Shown here: positions 11,290-18,782 of the stretch, piece by piece
How the letters are laid out: each line of letters begins with the position of its first letter
Numbering within the stretch: position 1 is the stretch's first letter
DNA from: Deinococcus aerophilus
GTDB taxonomy: Bacteria; Deinococcota; Deinococci; Deinococcales; Deinococcaceae
Assembly: GCF_014647075.1 (NCBI RefSeq)
Contig: NZ_BMOM01000042.1
Location: 1-18,782 of the forward strand
Direction of reading: 5' to 3'
Length of the DNA stretch: 18,782 nucleotides
The notes under the pieces: model-generated
The model's database searches: none
What the model saw: the letters and a program-made list of their open reading frames with translations, nothing else
Told to the model about the DNA's origin: nothing
Translations under genes and position numbers: made by a program

Positions 11290-11292
11290 AAT
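11287..11292 (+). promoter_or_regulatory. -10-like element for the second CAP gene, merged with terminator
   Basis: TTTAAT is followed by 6 nt (GGCGGG) and the GTG at 11299. It shares its first three T residues with the terminator's T-run, so the end of one unit and the start of the next overlap. Confidence 0.4.
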
Positions 11293-11298
11293 GGCGGG

Positions 11299-12090
11299 GT
11301 GCGCCGCTCGTCTTCGCTGTTTGTTCCGGCTTCCCTCGCCGCCGCCCTGCTGGTGCCTGCCCTCAGCGCCTGCACGGTCACCCGCCGCCCTGCCGAGGCG
11401 CTGACCTCCCACCCTGCGGCTGCCCTGGAACGGACGCTGAGAGAGGGCCAGACCCTGCAGATCGAGATGTCGCTGAACGGCCAGGTCGCCCGGCCCCAGG
11501 AGTTCCGGTGGACCAGCAGCGACCCCGGGGTCGCCACCGTCACGGTGTCGGGGCAGATCAGCGCCGTCGGGGCGGGCCGCGCCACCATCCGCGCCGCCCT
11601 GGCCGCGCGCCCGGCAACGGTCAGCGAGTTTCAGGTACGGGTGACCCCCCGGCCCGCGCCGGAGCCCGCGCCGACGCTGGATCCCCTGAGCCAGCGGGTG
11701 CTGGACCTCACCAATGCCGCCCGCGCCCGGGGCCACACCTGCGGTGCCCAGGCCTATCCGCCCGCCCCGCCGCTGCGTGCCAACGCCCGCCTGCAGGCGG
11801 CGGCGCAGGCCCACGCCGCCGACATGGCGGCCCGCAACTACTTCAACCACGTGGCTCCCGATGGACGCGCCCCCGCCGCACGCATCAGCGCCAGCGGGTA
11901 CGAGTGGCGGGCCGTGGCCGAGAACATTGCCGCGGGCCAGGCCACCCCGGAGGAGGTCGTGGCCGGCTGGCTGGGCAGCGAGGGCCACTGCCGCAACCTG
12001 ATGGGCAGCGCGTATACCGAACTGGGCATCGGTCTGGCAACCTCACGGGCGGCCAAGCGCTACTGGGTGCAGGATTTTGGGACCCAGTGA
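11299..12090 (+). CDS. Lipoprotein with BIG2 Ig-like domain and CAP/SCP domain (copy 2)
   Basis: 263 residues from GTG 11299, which gives a good lipoprotein signal ending in LSAC (C25). An alternative GTG at 11278 lies inside the terminator hairpin and is less likely. BIG2 domain at about 45-116 (FRWTSSDPGVATVTVSGQIS); a shorter Pro-rich linker than copy 1 (117-129); CAP domain at about 130-263 with H172 (HAADMA), E208 (AENIAAG), H230 (GHCRNLM) and Cys pair C148/C231. It shares domain order and motifs with the gene just upstream, including long identical stretches of DNA around the ENIAAG codons. This points to tandem duplication, perhaps with gene conversion. The linkers and the surface between motifs have diverged, so ligand or partner specificity may differ. 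Confidence 0.9.
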   Translation: MRRSSSLFVPASLAAALLVPALSACTVTRRPAEALTSHPAAALERTLREGQTLQIEMSLNGQVARPQEFRWTSSDPGVATVTVSGQISAVGAGRATIRAALAARPATVSEFQVRVTPRPAPEPAPTLDPLSQRVLDLTNAARARGHTCGAQAYPPAPPLRANARLQAAAQAHAADMAARNYFNHVAPDGRAPAARISASGYEWRAVAENIAAGQATPEEVVAGWLGSEGHCRNLMGSAYTELGIGLATSRAAKRYWVQDFGTQ

Positions 12091-12190
12091 AGGCCCAGAC
12101 GACATTGTGCCCGGCCCCCGTCCGCAGAACCTGCAGGGGCTTGAACCCCTGGACACGTCCCGGCGTCTCCCCGGCAGGTCTCCAGTGAGG

Positions 12191-13345
12191 ATGCGCCGCC
12201 TGATTGTTCTGCTGACCCTGCTGTTGTCCCCCGGGCCGGACGCGCAGGTGCAGGAAACGTCGGTTCAGCTGCCCGCCCCGGCAATGTGGCTGGCCGCCGG
12301 GGAGGATCAGGTGTACGCCGTCACCTCCCACGCGCAGCTGCTGGGCATCCGGGACGGTCAGGTCCGCGCGCTGGCCCACGACTTCGCGCGCCACTTCGTC
12401 ACCGCCTGTGCGGGCCGGGCGGTGGGAATCAATGACGCGGGGCAACTTCAGGTGTGGACGGGAAAGGCAGTCGAACGCGCCGCTGCCCGCGACCTGTCGC
12501 CGCTGGCCCTCCCCCTCTGCCTGTCTTCCGGCATCGTGGCGGTGTCGCGCTCAGGCGAGCTGGTGCGCTTCGAGGCAGCCAGTGACGGCTGGCAGGAGAC
12601 CGCCCGCCAGGCCGCCGGACTGCTTCCCGATGCCCAGCTCACGCTGGCGGACCTGACCGGCACGGGCCACGGGCAGATCGTCGCCCTGACCCGGCCGGAT
12701 GCCCAGCGCTCCGACCACGGCATCCTGGGGGACCGCACCGAGGCCACCGAACTCACGGTCTTCGAGCGCCACACCCTGGGTGTGCTCGCCCGGCTGACCC
12801 TACCCGCTCCCTACGTGTTCGAGGACCTGCAGGCCCGGCCCCTGCGTTGGCAGGAAAACAGAGACGTCGTGGCCGTCGTCCGCTCCAGCCCCGGCGGTGG
12901 CGGGGCCCTGGTCCTCGTGGAGGGAAATGCAGAGGAGCTGACCCTGAGGGCCGCCGGACCCGACTTCGGACAGCCGCACCGCTGGCTGGCCCCCGTCGTG
13001 GGCTATGGCCAGCTCTGGGCTGTGCAGACCCCGCATATCGGAGGCCGCCTGACCCGCTATGAGGAGGACAACGGAACACTCCGGCCCACTGTCGTGTCTG
13101 AGGGAGTCTCAAACCACAGCATCGGCAGCCGCAATCTGGACGCCGCCGTACTGGTGGCTCCGGGACAGCCGGTCGTCCCGTCACAGGACCACCGCCGCCT
13201 GCTGTGGCTGGAGTGTCCGGCGGCCTGCTCCGTCCGGCAGGAGTTGCCGCTGAACGGCGTGTTCACCAGCAACCTCCTGCACTTCTCGGGGCAGATCTGG
13301 GTGGGCGATCAGGCGGGGACGCTGCACCGCTGGGCGGGCCGCTGA
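12191..13345 (+). CDS. Exported protein of unknown function, possible beta-propeller
   Basis: 384 residues. A short Sec signal (RRLIVLLTLLLSPGPDA, cleavage near 18) has no lipobox, so the protein is secreted or periplasmic. The rest is beta-rich. Repeated strand-turn units resemble propeller blades: VYAVTSHAQLLGIRDGQVRAL, GIVAVSRSGELVRFE, DLTGTGHGQIVALTRPD (an FG-GAP/VCBS-like turn), LWAVQTPHIGGRLTRYEE, IWVGDQAGTLHRWAGR. Cys residues in LCLS and LECPAACSV may form disulfides. I do not recognise a specific family. The ATG at 12191 is preferred because it begins the signal peptide; GTG 12185 is the alternative. No TAnnnT element is seen just upstream, so it may be cotranscribed with the CAP gene 100 bp before it. 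Confidence 0.75.
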   Translation: MRRLIVLLTLLLSPGPDAQVQETSVQLPAPAMWLAAGEDQVYAVTSHAQLLGIRDGQVRALAHDFARHFVTACAGRAVGINDAGQLQVWTGKAVERAAARDLSPLALPLCLSSGIVAVSRSGELVRFEAASDGWQETARQAAGLLPDAQLTLADLTGTGHGQIVALTRPDAQRSDHGILGDRTEATELTVFERHTLGVLARLTLPAPYVFEDLQARPLRWQENRDVVAVVRSSPGGGGALVLVEGNAEELTLRAAGPDFGQPHRWLAPVVGYGQLWAVQTPHIGGRLTRYEEDNGTLRPTVVSEGVSNHSIGSRNLDAAVLVAPGQPVVPSQDHRRLLWLECPAACSVRQELPLNGVFTSNLLHFSGQIWVGDQAGTLHRWAGR

Positions 13346-13367
13346 GGCATCCTGCTTATGCGTCGGT

Positions 13368-13823
13368 CTATTTCTGAAACAGCGCGCGGTATTCGCCGTA
13401 GCCCTCCGCCTCCAGCTGCTCTGCCGGCACGAAGCGCAGGGCCGCCGAATTGATGCAGTAGCGCAGGCCACCCTGGTCCTGCGGGCCGTCGGGAAACACG
13501 TGGCCCAGGTGAGAATCCGCGCTGCCCGAGCGCACCTCGGTGCGGGCGTATCCAATCTTGTAATCGGTGTTCTCGGTGAGCTGCACGTTCTGGATCGGAC
13601 GGGTGAAGCTGGGCCAGCCGCAGCCCGCGTCGTACTTGTCCGTGCTGGAAAACAGCGGCTCGCCCGACACCACGTCCACGTAGATGCCGTCGTCTTCGGT
13701 GTCCCAGTACTCGCCGGTAAAGGCGCGTTCGGTGCCCTCGTGCTGGGTCACGCGGTACTGCTCGGGGGTCAGGCGGTCTCGCAGTTCGGCTTCGCTGGGC
13801 TTGCGGTACTTGGAAGGGGTCAT
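13368..13823 (-). CDS. msrB: Peptide-methionine (R)-S-oxide reductase MsrB
   Basis: 151 residues, the usual single-domain MsrB length. It reduces methionine-R-sulfoxide in oxidised proteins, using thioredoxin as recycler. Seen here: GCGWPSF with resolving C68, [11 protein letters not shown] (H105, H108), and [11 protein letters not shown] with catalytic C123. Both CxxC zinc motifs found in many MsrB proteins are absent: [10 protein letters not shown] replaces the first and [10 protein letters not shown] the second. It is therefore the zinc-free form. It is cytoplasmic, with no signal peptide. The ATG at 13823 follows TACACT by 6 nt on the minus strand. It is convergent with the exported protein gene, only 22 bp apart. 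Oxidative-damage repair fits a Deinococcus lifestyle, although MsrB is widespread. Confidence 0.96.
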   Translation of the reverse strand: MTPSKYRKPSEAELRDRLTPEQYRVTQHEGTERAFTGEYWDTEDDGIYVDVVSGEPLFSSTDKYDAGCGWPSFTRPIQNVQLTENTDYKIGYARTEVRSGSADSHLGHVFPDGPQDQGGLRYCINSAALRFVPAEQLEAEGYGEYRALFQK

Positions 13824-13829
13824 GCTGCG

Positions 13830-13835
13830 AGTGTA
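13830..13835 (-). promoter_or_regulatory. -10 element of msrB (leaderless)
   Basis: On the minus strand TACACT is followed by 6 nt (CGCAGC) and the ATG. The ABC operon's terminator hairpin ends just 7 nt upstream of this hexamer. Confidence 0.55.
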
Positions 13836-13842
13836 AGAGCAC

Positions 13843-13871
13843 GGGCCGCCTCCAACCGTGGGGGGCGGCCC
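13843..13871 (-). terminator. GC-rich hairpin ending the ABC exporter operon
   Basis: GGGCCGCC (13843-13850) and GGCGGCCC (13864-13871) pair, and the stem continues inward to about 11 bp with a 7-nt loop. It lies 29 bp after the stop of the downstream ABC gene. The sequence after it is not a clean T-run, so termination strength is uncertain. It abuts the msrB promoter. Confidence 0.55.
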
Positions 13872-13900
13872 TCTCGTGCCTTGAAGTCTTCTTCAGCAGC

Positions 13901-15789
<1,889 letters not shown>

Positions 15790-15793
<4 letters not shown>

Positions 15794-17742
15794 TTCACCA
15801 CCTCCTGGCGGGTCTGTTGTGCGGCGCGGATGGCTTCGCGGCGTGCGGCCAAGCGGTCGGCCGCCACCTCGGGATCGCCGGGCGCTCCACCTTCCTCGTC
15901 CAGATCGCTCGCGAGGCGCTGCAGGCGTTCGAGTTCGGCGTAGTGGCCGCCCAGCGCGAGCAGTTCATCGTGGCTGCCCGCCTCGGTCACGCGGCCCTCT
16001 TCCAGCACGACGATGCGGTCGGCGTGGCGCAGGGTGCTGACCCGGTGGGCGATTAGGATGACGGTGCGGCCCGCGCTGACCTCACGCAGTCCGTCCAGGA
16101 TCTTGCGCTCGGTCTCGGTGTCCACCGCCGAGAGGCTGTCGTCCAGAATCAGGATGGCAGGTTCGCGCACGATGGCCCGCGCGACAGCGGTGCGCTGGCG
16201 CTGGCCGCCGCTGAGGGTCACGCCACGCTCGCCCAGCATCGTCCCAAAGCCCTCTGGGAAATCACGCACGTCATCCAGAAGTCCGGCGAGGCGCGCGGCG
16301 TTCTCCACCCGCGCCGGGTCCGGGCTCTGGGGAACGTGCGGCAGAACCGGCAGGCCCACCACACTGACCCCCAGCGGCACCGGGGGCAGCTCCTGCTTTT
16401 CTATTCCGAAGGCGATGTTGTTGGCGATGGTGTCGCTGAACAGGAACGGCTCCTGCGGCACGACGGCCACAGCGTCATGCAGCGCGGTCAGCGGAATCAC
16501 GCGCACGTCGTGGCCGTCCAGCCGCACCACGCCGGAGGTGGGGTCCATGCTGCGGGTGATCAGCTGCCCCAGCACCGTCTTGCCGCTGCCGGTAGGTCCC
16601 GTGATGCCCAGGAATGTTCCGGCAGGCACGCTGAGGTTGATGTGCGACAGCACCTCGCGGTCCCCGTACTGAACCGACACGTTCTCAAAGCTCAGATCAC
16701 CGCGCAGCTGCCGGATGCTCGTGTCGGTGCGGCCCGGCACGTCCTGCACCTGCGGGCGGGCATCATACAGTTCCCGCAACCGCCGCCACGAGCCTAACCC
16801 ACGCTGAATGACTCCAGTGATCCAGCCGACCATCAGCATGGGAAAGGTCAGGCGCTCCAGGGTCCCCACGAACTGCACGAACATGCCCACCGTGAAGGTC
16901 TGTGCGTTCGCCGGGTCAATGATCAGCCGCCCGCCCACAAGCAGAATCAGGCCGAACGCCAGACCCAGCAGCAGGCTGGTAAAGGACCGCAGCGGTCCGT
17001 CCACCTTGGTCAGGGCGATGTTGCGCCGCAGCAGTTCCAAGTTCATCGCCTTGTACTCGGCGACCTCGCGGTCCTCGATGGCGTATCCCTTGACCACCCG
17101 CGCGCCGCTGAAGTTCTCCTGGGCCTTGCCCGCGATCTTGGAGTTCTGCTCCTGCGCCAGCCGGTGGCGGGTGCTGATGAGCCGCGCGAGGTACGTCAGC
17201 ACACCCACGATGATCGGCAGCACCGCCAGCACGATCAGGGTCAGCTGCCAGCTCAGGCTGAACATCACCGCAAAGGCCGTGGCAAACCCGGACACGATGT
17301 TCACGATCTGCCACGCGCCGAAGCCCAGCATTTCGCGCACGGCGCTGAGGTCGCCGGTCAGTCGGTTCATCAGGTCGCCGGTGCTCGCACGGTCGTAATA
17401 CGGCTTGTCCAGCGTCTGCAGGTGTCCAAAGATGTCGCGCCGGACTTCGTATTCGGTCTGGCGCGAGGCGACCACGATCAGGCGGCGCATAAAGAGCATC
17501 AGGGTACCTGCCGTCACCGCTGCGCCCACGATGCCCAGGGCGTACAGCCCGGCCTGGGTCAGGGTGATGCCGGCCGTGCCGGGATCGGCGTCCCGGGCGC
17601 CGGTCAGGCCGTCGATGGTCAGACGGATGAAATAGAACGGCAACAGGTTGACGCTGTTGGCAATGACCACCAGCACCAGACCGATCAGATACTGCCGCCG
17701 GTGCATTTTCAGATAGGGCCACAGGGAGCGCAGACTGTCCAA
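15790..17742 (-). CDS. ABC exporter subunit with degenerate Walker B (heterodimer partner 2)
   Basis: 650 residues from TTG 17742 (start choice uncertain: ATG 17814 would add 24 residues without a family match, and ATG 17706 would cut the conserved LRSLWPYLK elbow). A GAGG lies about 8 nt before the TTG. TMD about 10-320; NBD about 345-610. Walker A GPTGSGKT (382-389), Q430 and signature LSGGQ (510-514) are normal, but Walker B is ILILDDS with Asp (D535) where the catalytic Glu belongs. This subunit therefore holds the degenerate ATP site, completed by the partner's LSTGQ. Between Q-loop and signature about 25 extra residues (near 449-475, with [14 protein letters not shown]) are inserted in the helical subdomain. 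The C-terminal tail is charged and helical. It is the first gene of a two-gene operon. Confidence 0.9.
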
Positions 17743-17836
17743 GGGAAACCTCGAAAGGGGAAGGCAAGAGACGAAGAATTCGGGGCAAAGGTCTGCCCGT
17801 GCGGCGGACAGCATACGCCGGATGGCCGGGAGGCGA

Positions 17837-17854
17837 ATGCGCCGAATGGCGCAT
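17837..17854. promoter_or_regulatory. 18-bp palindrome upstream of the ABC exporter operon
   Basis: ATGCGCC (17837-17843) and GGCGCAT (17848-17854) are perfect 7-bp arms around GAAT. The site lies about 95 bp upstream of the TTG start. It is the right size for a dimeric repressor such as MarR or TetR family proteins, which often control exporters. A hairpin in the mRNA leader is the alternative. Confidence 0.4.
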
Positions 17855-17981
17855 AACCTTTATGCCGCCACGCGCCGGAAGACCGCGTCCTGAACCCGGT
17901 CGCGGCCACCTCCGCAGACCTCCCGAGGGCCGCCTTTTTGCCCCCAGCCACCGGCCGACCTGGGGCACCGGCGCGGCACGA

Positions 17982-18010
17982 TTGACACACCTGGGGGGCA
18001 GTGCTACTAT
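17982..18010 (+). promoter_or_regulatory. Promoter of the tRNA operon
   Basis: Consensus TTGACA at 17982-17987, exactly 17 bp, then TACTAT at 18005-18010. This is the only full consensus -35/-10 pair in the window and fits a strong stable-RNA promoter. Transcription would start near 18017, giving a leader of about 75 nt before the first tRNA. Confidence 0.85.
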
Positions 18011-18087
18011 TCCCAGCCGGAAGTGATCGCGCCTGGCGGGCCGCTTCCGCGCTCAGGCCAACCGTTCTGGGTCCAGCTGTTCTGGGT

Positions 18088-18168
<81 letters not shown>

Positions 18169-18234
18169 ACACGCTGTTCTTTCACCACAGATGGACCGCG
18201 TGAAGTTTCAAAGGGTATTGTGGCTTGACAATCC

Positions 18235-18396
<162 letters not shown>

Positions 18397-18418
18397 TTTC
18401 TTTGTCCTGGAAGCCCAA

Positions 18419-18493
<75 letters not shown>

Positions 18494-18503
18494 GATCTCC
18501 AGC

Positions 18504-18540
18504 GAATGGTCCGCAGAAAATTGCGGACCATTCTCCTTTC
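18504..18540 (+). terminator. Terminator of the tRNA operon
   Basis: A perfect 12-bp hairpin (18504-18515 with 18522-18533) with a 6-nt A-rich loop, followed by the pyrimidine-rich TCCTTTC. It separates the tRNAs from tuf, although some read-through is possible. Confidence 0.7.
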
Positions 18541-18557
18541 AGGTTAAGACGCAGGTC

Positions 18558-18586
18558 TTGGCGAGCGCGGAACAGACGAGTACACT
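18558..18586 (+). promoter_or_regulatory. Promoter of tuf
   Basis: TTGGCG at 18558-18563, 17 bp spacer, TACACT at 18581-18586. Transcription should start near 18593, giving a leader of about 110 nt. A 13-bp palindrome GGCAAGGCTTGCC (18587-18599) spans the expected start site. Confidence 0.6.
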
Positions 18587-18687
18587 GGCAAGGCTTGCCT
18601 GGAGTACCTGGCCGCGGCTGCGGAACAACACCAGCGTCACTCGATTCCATACAGGCAGTTTGATCTCCATTTCTTGCACCATCCCTC

Positions 18688-18693
18688 AGGAGG
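18688..18693 (+). promoter_or_regulatory. Ribosome binding site of tuf
   Basis: AGGAGG, a full consensus Shine-Dalgarno, lies 8 nt before the ATG at 18702. It contrasts with the leaderless starts elsewhere in the window. Confidence 0.8.
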
Positions 18694-18701
18694 ATTTGAC
18701 C

Positions 18702-18782
18702 ATGGCAAAAGGAACGTTTGAGCGCACGAAGCCGCACGTGAACGTGGGCACCATCGGCCACGTCGACCACGGCAAGACCACC
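18702..18782 (+). CDS. tuf: Elongation factor Tu (5' end, truncated by window edge)
   Basis: The first 27 codons of EF-Tu, the GTPase that brings aminoacyl-tRNA to the ribosome. The N-terminus [16 protein letters not shown] and the start of the G1 loop GHVDHGKTT are diagnostic, and the wording fits Deinococcus. The start is certain from the AGGAGG site 8 nt upstream. It follows a four-tRNA operon but has its own promoter and a terminator between. It is partial only because the window ends. Confidence 0.97.

Noticed and set aside
10320..11588. Minus-strand open frame across the CAP gene pair
   Set aside because: It runs through two real genes and an intergenic terminator, with Arg/Gly-rich composition typical of antisense GC-rich DNA.
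12134..12151. CAGGGG/CCCCTG hairpin after the second CAP gene as a terminator
   Set aside because: Only 6 bp with no T-run; it is too weak to call.
18225..18230. TTGACA before tRNA-Tyr as a second promoter
   Set aside because: No -10 hexamer lies at 16-18 bp (it would fall inside the tRNA as AGTGGT), and the operon already has a strong promoter.

Overview
The window looks like chromosomal DNA from a Deinococcus-type bacterium. It is GC-rich throughout. The partial tuf product begins [16 protein letters not shown], which fits the Deinococcus-Thermus group. Many genes start only 6-7 nt after a TAnnnT -10 hexamer with no Shine-Dalgarno, the leaderless arrangement described for Deinococcus. No insertion sequence, phage gene or CRISPR array was seen.

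Layout. Positions 1-2991 (minus) carry a 983-residue PreP-type M16 zinc metallopeptidase ending in a hairpin. A 91-bp divergent promoter region separates it from a three-gene plus-strand operon (3083-5342) joined by 4-base GTGA overlaps. That operon encodes a lipoprotein with an Ig-like and a cohesin-like domain, a small exported protein, and an exported protein with a textbook dockerin-type calcium-binding pair. Next come an S4 RNA-binding protein coupled to a DUF1684 protein (5403-6163), a membrane-anchored PP2C phosphatase (6274-7338), a cytoplasmic protein made almost wholly of six 22-residue repeats (7421-7915), a ChlI/MoxR-like AAA+ ATPase (7995-9446) and an unrecognised protein (9469-10152).

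After a conspicuously AT-rich 179-bp gap there are two tandem paralogous lipoproteins (BIG2 Ig-like domain, Pro linker, CAP/SCP domain; 10332-12090), then an exported protein of unknown function (12191-13345). On the minus strand lie msrB (13368-13823) and a heterodimeric ABC exporter operon (13901-17742). Its two subunits carry complementary degenerate and consensus ATP-site residues.

The right end (17982-18782, plus) is a tRNA operon, Thr(TGT)-Tyr(GTA)-Gly(CCC)-Thr(GGT), with a clear -35/-10 promoter and a terminator. It is followed by tuf with its own promoter and a strong Shine-Dalgarno. Gene order matches the E. coli thrU-tyrU-glyT-thrT-tufB cluster.

Themes. Much of the window encodes cell-envelope and secreted proteins (lipoproteins with Ig-like, CAP, cohesin and dockerin modules, an ABC exporter) plus protein quality and repair functions (M16 peptidase, MsrB). 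The most novel-looking items are the cohesin/dockerin operon, the 22-residue repeat protein and the tandem BIG2-CAP pair with a terminator merged into the next promoter.
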